Shown one piece after another: positions 27,389-36,269 of a DNA stretch of 58,448 nt. The translations under genes were made by a program, and so were the position numbers. The notes below the pieces were generated by a model. The model did no database searches. It was not told the origin of the DNA and saw only the letters and a list, made by a program, of their open reading frames with translations. How positions within the stretch are numbered: position 1 is the stretch's first letter; every line of letters starts with the position of its first letter. The stretch is from Pseudomonadota bacterium. GTDB lineage: Bacteria; Pseudomonadota; Alphaproteobacteria; Sphingomonadales; Sphingomonadaceae. The stretch lies in NCBI GenBank assembly GCA_023391375.1, contig JAEWBB010000010.1, positions 1-58,448 of the forward strand, written 5' to 3'.

Positions 27389-28362
27389 GCGACGACGCGG
27401 CGTTCATGGCCGAAGCGATCGCGCTGGGCATGGCCCAGCGCGGCCATACCGCACCCAATCCCAACGTCGGCTGTCTGATCGTGAAGGACGGGGAGGTGGT
27501 CGGCCGCGGCGCCACCGCCGATGGCGGACGGCCGCATGCAGAGGCCGCGGCGCTGGCCATGGCGGGCGGGCGTGCCGAGGGCGCGACGCTCTACACCAGC
27601 CTCGAACCCTGCGCCCATCAAAGCCCGCGCGGGCCGGCCTGCGCCGACCTCATCGCCGGCGCCCGGCTCGGGCGGGTCGTCGCGGCGATGGTCGATCCGG
27701 ACCCCCGCACCGCCGGTCAGGGCATTGGCCGGCTCGAGGCCGCGGGAATCGCGGTCGACTGCGGACTGATCGAGGCCGACGCACGCGCCTCGATGGCCGG
27801 CTGGCTCACCCGCCTCGCGCTCGGACGGCCGCGCATCTCGCTGAAACTCGCACTGTCGATCGACGGCAAGATCGCCCTTCCCTCGGGCGAATCGAAATGG
27901 ATCACCGGCGAAGACGCCCGCGCTCACGTCCATCTCGAGCGCGCGCACAGCGACATGATCCTGGTCGGTCGCGGCACCTTCCTCGCCGACCAGCCGCGGC
28001 TCGACGTCCGCCTGCCGGGCCTCGAGGAGCATAGCCCGCGCCGCGCGCTGCTGACCCGCGGCGAGGCGGTCGAGGGCTGGGAAATGCTGCAATCCCCGCA
28101 GGATGTGTACCGGCTTCATGACGTCAACGACCTGTTGGTCGAAGGCGGATCCGCCACCGCGACCGCCTTTCTTTCGGCCGACCTGGTCGACCGGATCCTG
28201 ATCTACCGCGCCCCGATCATCGTCGGCGAGGGCAAGTCGAGCTTCGGTTACATTGGCCTCGAAGCCATCGCCGACGCCCATGGCCGCTGGCGCGCCGGCG
28301 ATACCGCCGCGCTTGGCATCGACCGGCTCGAAGTCTACGAGCGCGTTCGCACCGAGGGCTGA
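27385..28362 (+). CDS. ribD: Bifunctional riboflavin deaminase/reductase RibD
   Basis: Deaminates and then reduces the pyrimidine intermediate of riboflavin synthesis. Starts at GTG (27385), overlapping the previous stop. The N-terminal deaminase shows zinc ligands H51-A-E53 and C76/C86 (EPCAHQSPRGPAC). The C-terminal reductase shows RISLKLALSIDGKIA, SDMILVGRGTFLADQP and LLVEGGSATATAFL. At 325 residues it is slightly shorter than most RibD proteins, with the reductase trimmed between its strands. First of ribD-ribE-ribB-ribH. Confidence 0.94.
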   Translation: MSDDAAFMAEAIALGMAQRGHTAPNPNVGCLIVKDGEVVGRGATADGGRPHAEAAALAMAGGRAEGATLYTSLEPCAHQSPRGPACADLIAGARLGRVVAAMVDPDPRTAGQGIGRLEAAGIAVDCGLIEADARASMAGWLTRLALGRPRISLKLALSIDGKIALPSGESKWITGEDARAHVHLERAHSDMILVGRGTFLADQPRLDVRLPGLEEHSPRRALLTRGEAVEGWEMLQSPQDVYRLHDVNDLLVEGGSATATAFLSADLVDRILIYRAPIIVGEGKSSFGYIGLEAIADAHGRWRAGDTAALGIDRLEVYERVRTEG

Positions 28363-28372
28363 AAGTTCGCGC

Positions 28373-28975
28373 ATGTTCACCGGCATCATCACCGACATCG
28401 GCACCATCCGTACCGCCGACCCGCGCGGCGACCTGCGGCTGACGATCGGCTGCGACTATGACATGGCCACCGTCGACCTTGGCGCATCGATCGCCTGCTC
28501 GGGCTGCTGCCTGACCGTGGTCGACAAGGGCGACGACTGGTTCGCGGTCGACCTCAGCGCCGAGAGCGTCTCGCGCACCGCGCCCGGGATGTGGGAAGCG
28601 GGCCGCCGCCTCAACCTCGAGCGCGCGCTGCGGCTGGGCGACGAGCTCGGCGGCCACCTCGTCACCGGCCATGTCGACGGCATCGGCACCGTCGCCGCCG
28701 TGACGCCGGAAGGCGGTTCGCTGCGCATTTCCATCGACGCGCCTGCGTCACTCGGACGTTACCTCGCGCCCAAAGGGTCGATCTGCGTCGACGGCGTATC
28801 GCTGACGGTCAATGAGGTCGAGGACCGCGACGGTGGGACCCGGTTCGGGCTCAACCTCATTCCCCACAGTGCGGCGCACACCACGCTGGGCTCGCTGACC
28901 GCGGGAGAGGGCGTCAATCTCGAAATCGACGTCATCGCGCGCTATCTCGACCGGATGAATCACGCGCCGGTGTGA
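28373..28975 (+). CDS. ribE: Riboflavin synthase alpha subunit
   Basis: Dismutates two lumazine molecules to riboflavin. The 200-residue product has the canonical MFTGIITDIG start and two tandem lumazine-binding domains (CSGCCLTVVDKGDDWFAVDL in the first, VDGVSLTVNEV in the second). It lies 10 bp after ribD. Confidence 0.97.
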   Translation: MFTGIITDIGTIRTADPRGDLRLTIGCDYDMATVDLGASIACSGCCLTVVDKGDDWFAVDLSAESVSRTAPGMWEAGRRLNLERALRLGDELGGHLVTGHVDGIGTVAAVTPEGGSLRISIDAPASLGRYLAPKGSICVDGVSLTVNEVEDRDGGTRFGLNLIPHSAAHTTLGSLTAGEGVNLEIDVIARYLDRMNHAPV

Positions 28976-28991
28976 CGCTTAAGGGTCGACC

Positions 28992-29009
28992 ATCACATTG
29001 CGGTGTGAT
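28992..29009. promoter_or_regulatory. Palindrome just before the HTH-containing ribB
   Basis: ATCACA and TGTGAT form a perfect inverted repeat around TTGCGG, ending 11 bp before the ribB ATG. The RibB product carries an N-terminal helix-turn-helix, so this could be an autoregulatory operator or a translational element. No FMN riboswitch is visible here. Confidence 0.45.
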
Positions 29010-29020
29010 ATTGGCGGCTC

Positions 29021-30307
29021 ATGTCCTCTTCCCTGATCGAGCGGCTCGAAGCCGTCATCGCTACCGGCGAAGTTACCCGCGCCGGTCTCGCCCGCGCCGC
29101 CGGCCTCCATTCCAACAGCTTGCGCAAACTCGGCGACCCCGACTGGAATCCAACCGCCGAGACGCTGGTGAAGCTCGAAAAGCTGCTGACCCGCGGGGCG
29201 ACCGACGTGCTGGTGGGGGCCGAGGCGATCATCAACGAGGCGCGCAACGGCCGCATGTTCATCCTCGTCGACGATGACGACCGCGAGAACGAGGGCGACC
29301 TCGTCATTCCCGCGCAGATGGCGACGCCCGACGCGATCAACTTCATGGCCCGGCACGGCCGCGGCCTGATCTGCCTCGCGCTGACCAAGGACCGGGTCGA
29401 CACGCTCGGCCTCGAACCGATGGCGCGGGTCAACGGGACCAGCATGGAAACCGCCTTCACCGTGTCGATCGAGGCCCGCGAGGGCGTCACCACTGGCATT
29501 TCTGCCGCCGACCGTGCCCGCACCGTCGCGGTGGCGATTGACAGTGCCAACGGTCCCGATGCGATCGTCTCGCCCGGCCATGTCTTCCCGCTGGTCGCGC
29601 GCCCGGGCGGGGTGCTGGTCCGCGCCGGCCATACCGAGGCGGCGGTCGACGTCTCGCGCCTCGCCGGTTTGAACCCGTCGGGCGTCATCTGCGAAATCAT
29701 GCGAGAAGACGGGACCATGGCCCGCCTCGACGACCTGATGGAGTTCGCGCAGGTCCACGGGCTGAAGATCGGCACCATCCGCGACCTCATCGCCTACCGG
29801 CTGAAGGTCGACCACATGGTCGAACGGGTTTCGGAAACCCGCTTCACCAGCGCTGCCGGCAAGCCGTGGCTGGCCCAGGTATTCCGCGACAAGGCCAGTG
29901 GCGAAGAGCAGCTGGCCCTCGTCCATGGGAACATCGATCCGGCGTCGCCGACGCTCGTCCGGATGCATTCGATCGACCTCTTCGCCGACTTGCTGGGCGA
30001 AGGCTGCCCGCGCTCGGGCCTGCTGCAGGGCGCGATGCGGATGATCGAGGCGGAAGGGTCAGGCGTGGTCGTCGCGCTCCACGCCGCCGCGCCGGGCTCC
30101 TTGAGCCGAGCGACCGACCTGCGCTCGGGCAAGACGCCTGAAGGCGGGGCCGCGCTTCGCGGCTATGGCATCGGTGCGCAGATCCTCGCCGCGCTCGGCA
30201 TTCACGACATGATCCTGTTGTCGAACACCACCCACGCGCCGGTCGGCCTCAGCGCCTACGGCCTCGCCATCGTCGAGGAGCGCTGCATTTCCGGAACGGA
30301 GGCCTGA
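29021..30307 (+). CDS. ribB: 3,4-dihydroxy-2-butanone-4-phosphate synthase with N-terminal HTH and degenerate GTP-cyclohydrolase-II-like domain
   Basis: Makes the four-carbon precursor of lumazine from ribulose-5-phosphate. The 428-residue protein has three parts. Residues 15-55 look like an XRE-type helix-turn-helix (LARAAGLHSNSLRKLGDPDW, then NPTAETLVKLEKLL). Residues 65-263 are the DHBP synthase with DDDDRENEGD (84-93), SPGHVFPL and GHTEAAVD. Residues 270-428 resemble GTP cyclohydrolase II, but the zinc site (ECLTGD...RCDCG in active enzymes) reads HSIDLFADLLGEGCPRSG, so that activity is probably lost. A separate RibA would then be needed elsewhere. The HTH may bind DNA or act in dimerisation (inference). 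Confidence 0.9.
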   Translation: MSSSLIERLEAVIATGEVTRAGLARAAGLHSNSLRKLGDPDWNPTAETLVKLEKLLTRGATDVLVGAEAIINEARNGRMFILVDDDDRENEGDLVIPAQMATPDAINFMARHGRGLICLALTKDRVDTLGLEPMARVNGTSMETAFTVSIEAREGVTTGISAADRARTVAVAIDSANGPDAIVSPGHVFPLVARPGGVLVRAGHTEAAVDVSRLAGLNPSGVICEIMREDGTMARLDDLMEFAQVHGLKIGTIRDLIAYRLKVDHMVERVSETRFTSAAGKPWLAQVFRDKASGEEQLALVHGNIDPASPTLVRMHSIDLFADLLGEGCPRSGLLQGAMRMIEAEGSGVVVALHAAAPGSLSRATDLRSGKTPEGGAALRGYGIGAQILAALGIHDMILLSNTTHAPVGLSAYGLAIVEERCISGTEA

Positions 30308-30309
30308 CC

Positions 30310-30726
30310 ATGGCGCACGTACTGATCGCCGAAGCCCGTTTCTACGCCCATCTGAACGACATGCTCCTCGCCGGTGCGCGTGCCGCGATCGAGAAGGCCG
30401 GCCATACGCACGAGACCGTGACCGTGCCGGGCGCGCTGGAGCTGCCGGGGGCGATCGCGCTGGCATCGGAATCGGGCAAGTACTACGCCTATGTCGCGCT
30501 CGGCGTCGTCATTCGCGGGGAGACCTACCATTTCGAAATCGTCGCCGGCGAAAGCGCGCGCGGCCTGATGGCGCTCAGCCTCGACGGCCTCGCGGTCGGC
30601 AACGGAATCCTGACGACCGAGGATGAAGCGCAGGCCATCCGCCGCGCCGACCCGGTCCAGCTCGACAAGGGCGGCGGCGCGGCCGAAGCGGCGCTGGCGA
30701 TGCTGGCGCTGAAGTCCCGCTTCTAG
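30310..30726 (+). CDS. ribH: 6,7-dimethyl-8-ribityllumazine synthase
   Basis: Condenses the RibD product with DHBP. The 138-residue product shows LIAEARFYAHLNDMLLAGAR, TVPGALELPGAIALA, ALGVVIRGETYHFEIVAGES and NGILTTEDEAQA. It lies 2 bp after ribB and completes the operon. Its stop codon is shared in a CTAG palindrome with the convergent SOUL gene. Confidence 0.96.
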   Translation: MAHVLIAEARFYAHLNDMLLAGARAAIEKAGHTHETVTVPGALELPGAIALASESGKYYAYVALGVVIRGETYHFEIVAGESARGLMALSLDGLAVGNGILTTEDEAQAIRRADPVQLDKGGGAAEAALAMLALKSRF

Positions 30727-31361
30727 CCGAGCGCGACCCACACCTCGTTGCGGCGCAGCGGCCCGGGGATCATCGGCGAATTGTAGAAGGCGTATTCCGG
30801 CTCGGCGGCCATCGTCTCGCCCTGCCGCGCCAGCCAGCCGCGCAGCCGATCCTCCTCGCGCGCCAGCCCTTCCTCGTCGGGCCGGCCTTTGAAGCTGACC
30901 ACGCCGACCCGGCGATGGGGCAGGGTGACGAGGTCGACGCCTTCGGGCGGCCGGGGCAAGTCGTCTTCCGTCCGGCCGGCCGTCATGACGAAGCGCGTGC
31001 GCCACGCCCCTTCCAGCCCGTCGTCGAACAGGGGCGGGTCGCTGGCCATCGGGTCGCCCGAATCCTGCATCACCGGCACCGTCATCGGCAATTCCTCGCC
31101 GTCACGCGATTTGGCGAAAATGTAATCGGCCAGGCGGCGGAAGCCTTCGTTGAGGGCCACCTTGCGCGGGCCGTCGACCACCGTCTCGGCGACCACCATC
31201 TCGGGATAGTCGCGGATCTGGAAATCGCCTTCGGTCAGCAGCGCGCGGAAATCGGGCTCCTCGGTCTGCTTCTCGCGCCAGTAATAGATCGCCGCGCCCA
31301 GCAATGCCGCGCCGGCCAGCGCCGCGCCGGCACCCAGCGAACGGCTCATTGTCTTGTCCAT
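30723..31361 (-). CDS. SOUL-family heme-binding-like protein, membrane-anchored
   Basis: A 212-residue protein with an N-terminal membrane anchor or signal (LGAGAALAGAALLGAAIYYW) and a SOUL domain: FQIRDYPEMVVAETVV, MTVPVMQD, TRFVMTAGRTEDDLP, and EYAFYNSPMIPGPLRRNEVWV. SOUL proteins bind heme or related ligands in other organisms; whether this one does is not known. The start at 31361 was chosen so the hydrophobic segment is N-terminal. Confidence 0.88.
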   Translation of the reverse strand: MDKTMSRSLGAGAALAGAALLGAAIYYWREKQTEEPDFRALLTEGDFQIRDYPEMVVAETVVDGPRKVALNEGFRRLADYIFAKSRDGEELPMTVPVMQDSGDPMASDPPLFDDGLEGAWRTRFVMTAGRTEDDLPRPPEGVDLVTLPHRRVGVVSFKGRPDEEGLAREEDRLRGWLARQGETMAAEPEYAFYNSPMIPGPLRRNEVWVALG

Positions 31362-31396
31362 GGTCCACTCCCTCGTACGCTGCGAGGGAAAGCGCG

Positions 31397-32485
31397 TCAG
31401 GCAGCGGGCTGTTCCGTCAGCGCGGGATAATCGACGTAACCCTCGGGGCCTTGGCTGTAGAAGGTCTTCGCATCCCACTCGTTCATCGGTGCGCCGGTCC
31501 GCAGCCGCTCGACCAGGTCGGGATTGGCGATGAACGGACGGCCGAAGCTGATCGCATCGGCCACGCCTTCGTCGAGCCGCTGCTGGCCAGTGGCGATGTC
31601 ATAGTCCGAATTGAGGATGATCTTGCCCGAGAACACCTTGCGCATCGCCGGGCTGACCGGCGGCTCGTCGGTCGCGGCGAAGGTCGACTGCGGCCCCGGC
31701 TCGCGCATTTCGATCCACGGCAGGCCGAGGGATTCCATCGCTTGCGCTGCGGCGGTGAAAAGCGCCTGCCCGTCGCTGTCATGGACGCCGTTGACCGGGC
31801 CGTTGGGCGACAGGCGAATGCCGGTCCGCACCATGCCGGCCTCGCTGGCGATCGCCTCCACCACCTCGGTAAGGAAGCGGACGCGGTTGGGAATCGGCCC
31901 GCCATAACGGTCGTCGCGCACGTTGCTCGAATCGCGGAGGAACTGGTCAATCAGGTAGCCATTGGCGCCGTGGAGCTGCACGCCGTCGAAACCTGCGGCG
32001 ATCGCGTTCCTGGCCGCGTTGGCATAGTCGCCGACGATCCGCGTGAGGTCGTCCGCGCCCGCCGCGCGGGGTTCGACGTATTCCTTGCGCCCTTCGTAGG
32101 TGTGGGCCTTGCCCGGCGCGGTCAGGGCCGAGGCGCTGACCGGCTGCCCGCCGCCAAGGTCGGGATGGACCACACGGCCCATGTGCCACAGCTGCGCGAC
32201 GATCCGCCCGCCCGCCACGTGCACGGCCTCGACCACGGGCTTCCAGCCTTCCACCTGCGCCGCGGTCCAAAGGCCCGGCGCGTAGGGCCACCCAAGCCCT
32301 TCGCGGCTGATCCCGGTCGCCTCGCTGATGATCAGGCCGGCCGATGCGCGCTGCCGGTAATAGTCGGCCATCACCGCCGTCGGCACCGCTTCGCGGTCGG
32401 CGCGGGCGCGGGTCAGCGGCGCCATGAAGACGCGGTTGGGAGCGGATATCGCTCCCACCTCGACCGGGTCGAACAGGGTCGGCAT
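31397..32485 (-). CDS. Old-yellow-enzyme family ene-reductase
   Basis: FMN-dependent NAD(P)H oxidoreductase acting on electron-poor alkenes or nitro compounds. The 362-residue product has the OYE barrel pattern: LFDPVEVGAISAPNRVFMAP, AQLWHMGRVVHPD, GFDGVQLHGANGYLIDQFLR, YGGPIPNRVRFLTEVV and ISFGRPFIANPDLVERL. It is closest in style to N-ethylmaleimide/glycerol-trinitrate reductases. It is divergent from the EamA gene. Confidence 0.95.
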   Translation of the reverse strand: MPTLFDPVEVGAISAPNRVFMAPLTRARADREAVPTAVMADYYRQRASAGLIISEATGISREGLGWPYAPGLWTAAQVEGWKPVVEAVHVAGGRIVAQLWHMGRVVHPDLGGGQPVSASALTAPGKAHTYEGRKEYVEPRAAGADDLTRIVGDYANAARNAIAAGFDGVQLHGANGYLIDQFLRDSSNVRDDRYGGPIPNRVRFLTEVVEAIASEAGMVRTGIRLSPNGPVNGVHDSDGQALFTAAAQAMESLGLPWIEMREPGPQSTFAATDEPPVSPAMRKVFSGKIILNSDYDIATGQQRLDEGVADAISFGRPFIANPDLVERLRTGAPMNEWDAKTFYSQGPEGYVDYPALTEQPAA

Positions 32486-32524
32486 AAGGCGGCTCCTTCA
32501 TTGCAGCGCGAGCGGCTTCAGATA

Positions 32525-33421
32525 GTGGCGATTCGAAACCTTCCAAGGGGCCCGGGCCTGGCCTTCGCCGCACTGCTGGTCGGCAACCTGGCGCTGGCGA
32601 TGGGGCCTTTCCTGGTCCGCAACAGCGGCGTCGGGCCGGTTGCCGCGGGTTTCTGGCGGCTCGCCATCGCGCTGCCGTTTCTGTTCGTTCTCGCCCACTT
32701 GTCGAAGCAGCCGGTGCGTCCCGCGAACCGTCGGCTCGGCTGGATCATCTTTGCCGGCGCGGTCTTCTTCGCCACCGATGTCGCGGCGTGGAACGCGGGG
32801 ATCCTGCTGACCAAGCTCGGCAACGCCACGCTGTTCGGCAATATCGGCAGCTTCATCTTCGCCGCCTTCGGTTTGTGGCTGGCGCGCAAGGCGCCCTCGC
32901 CGCTCCAGTCGCTGGCGCTCATCGCGGCGGCGGTCGGCTGCGGCTTGCTGATGTACGGCAGCGCCGAACTCTCGCTCGACCATCTCCACGGCGACCTGCT
33001 GTCGGCCCTCGCCGGCGTGCTCTATGCCGGTTACCTCATCGCCATCGACCGCGCCCGCACGCAGGTGCCGCCGCTCGGCCTGCTCACCCTCTCGAGCTTT
33101 TTCGCTTCGCTGGTCATCCTGCCGATCGCGCTGGCGCTGGGCGACCGGATGGTGCCGGACGACTGGACGGGCGTCATCGCGCTTGCGCTGTGCAGCCAGG
33201 TCGTCGGCCAGGGATTGCTGGTCTACGCCATCGGCAATCTTTCGCCGCTTGTCGTGGGCCTCGCCTTGCTGACCCAGCCGGCGCTCTCCGCCCTGCTCGG
33301 CTGGGTCTATTACGGGGAGACGATGACCGCGCTCGACGGGCTCGGTGCGCTGCTGATCGCGGTGGCCCTGGTGCTGGTGCGCTTGCGCGATCCGGAGCGG
33401 ACGAGCAGAGAGGCGGCATGA
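32525..33421 (+). CDS. EamA (DMT superfamily) permease
   Basis: A 298-residue inner-membrane protein with about ten hydrophobic helices in two EamA repeats (GPGLAFAALLVGNLALAMGP in the first, LLSALAGVLYAGYLIAIDRA in the second). Substrate unknown; the family exports metabolites and amino acids. No ATG precedes the first helix, so GTG at 32525 was taken as start; TTG at 32501 is another option. The stop overlaps the COQ9 start by 4 bp. Confidence 0.87.
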   Translation: MAIRNLPRGPGLAFAALLVGNLALAMGPFLVRNSGVGPVAAGFWRLAIALPFLFVLAHLSKQPVRPANRRLGWIIFAGAVFFATDVAAWNAGILLTKLGNATLFGNIGSFIFAAFGLWLARKAPSPLQSLALIAAAVGCGLLMYGSAELSLDHLHGDLLSALAGVLYAGYLIAIDRARTQVPPLGLLTLSSFFASLVILPIALALGDRMVPDDWTGVIALALCSQVVGQGLLVYAIGNLSPLVVGLALLTQPALSALLGWVYYGETMTALDGLGALLIAVALVLVRLRDPERTSREAA

Positions 33422-34074
33422 CCGAGACCGACACCCCGCTCGCCCGAATCCGCCGCCAGGTCGCGCTCGCGGTGGCCGAGAATGCGGTGTTTGACGGCTG
33501 GACCGAGAAGGCGGTCGACAGCGCCGCCGCCCAGCTCGGCGTCGACCATGCACAGGCGCGGCTGGCCTTTCCGAAGGACGCGCCGCACATGATCGAGGCG
33601 TGGATCGACGGCGTCGACGCGGCGATGGAAGCGAAATTCACGCCCGAGGTGATCGCCGCGATGAAGGTCCGCGACCGGATCCGCGACATGATCTGGTTCC
33701 GGCTGGAAACGACCGGCCCGGCGCGCGAGGCCGTGCGCAGCGCTCTGTCGATCCTCGCCATGCCGCAAAACGTCGCGCTGGCGCTGAAGACCGGATGGCG
33801 CTCGGCGGACCGGATGTGGCGCCTCGCCGGCGACACGGCGACCGACTACAACCACTACACCAAGCGGCTGATCCTGTCGGGCGTCTACACCTCGACCCTC
33901 CTGGTGTGGATCGACGACCAGAGCGAGGGGTGGAGCGACACCCGCGCCTTCCTCGACCGGCGGCTGCAGAATGTGATGCATTTCGAAAAGTGGAAGGCCG
34001 GCTGGCACGACAATGCCATCCGTCGCCCGAGCCTCAGCCGTTTCCTGGGGCGGCTTCGCTACCCGCCGCGCTGA
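33418..34074 (+). CDS. COQ9-family ubiquinone biosynthesis protein
   Basis: A 218-residue protein with the COQ9 C-terminal helical pattern: TTGPAREAVRSALSILAMPQ, WRSADRMWRLAGDTATDYNH, YTKRLILSGVYTSTLLVWI, and FLDRRLQNVMHFEKWK. COQ9 binds lipid and helps COQ7-type hydroxylases in ubiquinone synthesis. The N-terminal part is TetR-like. It overlaps the EamA gene by ATGA. Confidence 0.93.
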   Translation: MTETDTPLARIRRQVALAVAENAVFDGWTEKAVDSAAAQLGVDHAQARLAFPKDAPHMIEAWIDGVDAAMEAKFTPEVIAAMKVRDRIRDMIWFRLETTGPAREAVRSALSILAMPQNVALALKTGWRSADRMWRLAGDTATDYNHYTKRLILSGVYTSTLLVWIDDQSEGWSDTRAFLDRRLQNVMHFEKWKAGWHDNAIRRPSLSRFLGRLRYPPR

Positions 34075-34093
34075 TTCCCCTTCACAGCGAGCG

Positions 34094-34116
34094 TTGTTAT
34101 TGATAATCGCTCGCAA
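34094..34116 (+). promoter_or_regulatory. Fur-type box and -10 element directly before feoA
   Basis: The stretch TTGTTATTGATAATCGCTCG resembles Fur boxes (TTGATAAT-type core). It sits inside a larger inverted repeat, GCGAGCG (34087-34093) and CGCTCGC (34108-34114). GATAAT at 34102-34107 can serve as -10, which would place transcription start at or within a few bases of the feoA ATG (34117). No ribosome-binding site fits between, so the mRNA may be leaderless. Confidence 0.55.
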
Positions 34117-34371
34117 ATGGGTGCGACCCTCTCTCTCGACCAGCTGCGAATCGGCACCGTCGCGCGGATCAGCGCAATCGACTGGGCGCAGCTCGGCGAC
34201 AGCGATTCCAAGCGCTTGAAGCAATTCGGGTTCGACGAGGGCGTGGCGGTCGAGCCGCTCCACAGCGGGCCGTTCGGCAAGGACCCGCTGGCGGTCCGGG
34301 TCGGCCGGATGACGGTGGCGATCCGCCGGATTCACGCCCGCGCGGTGCACGTGACGCTCGAGGCGGCATGA
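34117..34371 (+). CDS. feoA: Ferrous iron transport protein A
   Basis: An 84-residue SH3-like protein that assists FeoB. Shows LDQLRIGTVARISAI, KRLKQFGFDEGVAVEPLHSG and DPLAVRVGRMTVAIRRIHA. The start ATG at 34117 abuts a Fur-like box, with no ribosome-binding site visible. It overlaps feoB by ATGA. Confidence 0.93.
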   Translation: MGATLSLDQLRIGTVARISAIDWAQLGDSDSKRLKQFGFDEGVAVEPLHSGPFGKDPLAVRVGRMTVAIRRIHARAVHVTLEAA

Positions 34372-36218
34372 ACCTCAATCCCCTGGTCGCGGTGGTCGGC
34401 AACCCGAACGCCGGCAAGTCCGCCCTGTTCAACGCGCTAACCGGTGCGCGGCAGAAGGTCGGCAACTACCCCGGCGTGACGGTCGAACGGCACACCGGCC
34501 GGATCACGCTCGACAGCGGCCAGCCGGTCGAGCTGGTCGACCTTCCCGGCGCCTACAGTCTCGATCCCACCAGCCTTGACGAGCAGGTGACGCGCGATGT
34601 GCTGCTGGGCAAGCAGGCCGGCGAGCGATTGCCCGACGCGCTGCTGGTGGTGGTCGACGCCTCGAACCTGGACAATCACCTGCGCTTCGTCCTCCAGCTG
34701 ATCGACCTCGGCCTGCCAACGGTGGTCGCGCTCAACATGGTCGACCTGGCCAAGCGCGACGGGCTGGTGATCGACCCGAAGCGGCTAGAGGCCGACCTCG
34801 GCGTCCCGGTGATCGAGACGGTTGCGGTTAGGAAGCGCGGCCTCGCCGAAGTGCGCGCCGCCGTCGCGGAGCTGGTGTCGTCGCCGCGCAAGGTGCGGGC
34901 GGGCGAGGGGCCGGTCCACGACCCGCTGACGTTGCAACGCAGGGCGCGCGACATCGCGGTCCACGCCGTGCTGAGCGAAACGCCGGTGCGCAAGATCACC
35001 CACACGCTGGACGGCGTGCTGCTGCACCCGCTGTTCGGGCCGGTCATCCTCGCCGGAATCCTGTTCTTCATGTTCCAGGCGGTGTTCAGCTGGTCGGCGG
35101 CGCCGGCGGATGCGCTCGAGGCACTGGTGCTCAACCTCGGCGCGGCCATCGGTAACATCCTGCCCGATGGCATCCTGCGCTCGCTGATCGTCGACGGCGT
35201 CATCGCCGGGGTGGGCGCGGTGGTCGTGTTCCTGCCGCAGATCCTGATCCTGTTCGCGTTCATCCTGGTGCTGGAAAGCAGCGGCTACATGGTCCGCGCC
35301 GCCTTCCTGATGGACCGGCTGATGGCGCATGCGGGCCTGTCGGGCCGCGCTTTCATCCCCCTCCTGTCGAGCTTCGCCTGCGCCGTTCCCGGCATCATGG
35401 CGACCCGCACGATCGACAACGACAAGGACCGGCTGGCGACGATCCTGGTTGCGCCGCTGATGACCTGCTCAGCACGCCTGCCGGTCTATACGCTGATCAT
35501 TTCCGCCTTCATTCCCGACCGCAGCGTCGGACCGGGCATCGGCCTCCAAGGGCTGGTGATGTTCGCGCTCTACCTGTCCGGTATCGTCGCCGCGCTGGTC
35601 GCCGCGCTGGTCCTTCGCAACACGGTGGTGAAGGGCGCGGCCGGCGTGTTCATGATGGAGCTGCCCAAATACCAGATGCCGCGCCTCGGCGACGTCGCCA
35701 TCGGCCTGTGGCAGCGCGCGGTGATCTTCCTGAAGCGCGCCGGCACCATCATCCTGACCACCACCATCATCCTGTGGGCGCTGGCCAGCTTCCCGCAAGC
35801 GGGGCCGGGGCAGAAACAGTCGGATGTCTCGATTGCCGGCCATGTCGCCGACGGCATCCACGCAGTGGTCGCGCCGATCGGCTTCAACAAGGACATCAGC
35901 CTCGCGCTGCTGCCGGCTATGGCCGCGCGCGAGGTCGCGGTCAGCTCGATCGCCACCGTCTATTCGCTGGATTCGGAAGACGAGGGCCAGCTCCAGACAC
36001 TGGAGCAGAAAATGGCCGGGAGGTGGAGCCTGGCGACCGCGCTCGCCTTCCTCGCCTGGTTCGTGTTCGCGCCGCAGTGCATCTCGACCATCGCCGTCAC
36101 GCGCCGCGAAACGAACGGCTGGAAGTGGCCCGCTTTCATGGTCGGCTACCTGTTCTTGCTGGCCTATGCGGCGGCCGGTGCGACATATTGGACAGCTGTC
36201 GCATTCGGGCTTGGCTAG
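34368..36218 (+). CDS. feoB: Ferrous iron transporter B
   Basis: Inner-membrane Fe2+ permease with an N-terminal G protein. The 616-residue product has G1 GNPNAGKSALFNALTG, switch NYPGVTVERHTG, G3 DLPGAYSL, G4 NMVD, then Gate domains with FACAVPGIMATRTI and APLMTCSARLPVYTLII. About ten membrane helices. It is somewhat short at the C-terminus but complete in its core. No feoC follows. Confidence 0.97.
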   Translation: MNLNPLVAVVGNPNAGKSALFNALTGARQKVGNYPGVTVERHTGRITLDSGQPVELVDLPGAYSLDPTSLDEQVTRDVLLGKQAGERLPDALLVVVDASNLDNHLRFVLQLIDLGLPTVVALNMVDLAKRDGLVIDPKRLEADLGVPVIETVAVRKRGLAEVRAAVAELVSSPRKVRAGEGPVHDPLTLQRRARDIAVHAVLSETPVRKITHTLDGVLLHPLFGPVILAGILFFMFQAVFSWSAAPADALEALVLNLGAAIGNILPDGILRSLIVDGVIAGVGAVVVFLPQILILFAFILVLESSGYMVRAAFLMDRLMAHAGLSGRAFIPLLSSFACAVPGIMATRTIDNDKDRLATILVAPLMTCSARLPVYTLIISAFIPDRSVGPGIGLQGLVMFALYLSGIVAALVAALVLRNTVVKGAAGVFMMELPKYQMPRLGDVAIGLWQRAVIFLKRAGTIILTTTIILWALASFPQAGPGQKQSDVSIAGHVADGIHAVVAPIGFNKDISLALLPAMAAREVAVSSIATVYSLDSEDEGQLQTLEQKMAGRWSLATALAFLAWFVFAPQCISTIAVTRRETNGWKWPAFMVGYLFLLAYAAAGATYWTAVAFGLG

Positions 36219-36269
36219 GGCCGAAACGCCGCCTAACGCTGCTCTTCGAGATTAGCGAAGGAGCATGAG

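Noticed and set aside
26260..29020. FMN riboswitch before ribD or ribB
   Set aside because: The spacers are short and no RFN-type conserved segments were seen.
31304..32524. In-frame upstream extension of the EamA gene
   Set aside because: It lies antisense to the ene-reductase and has no membrane or family character; the permease begins at about 32525.
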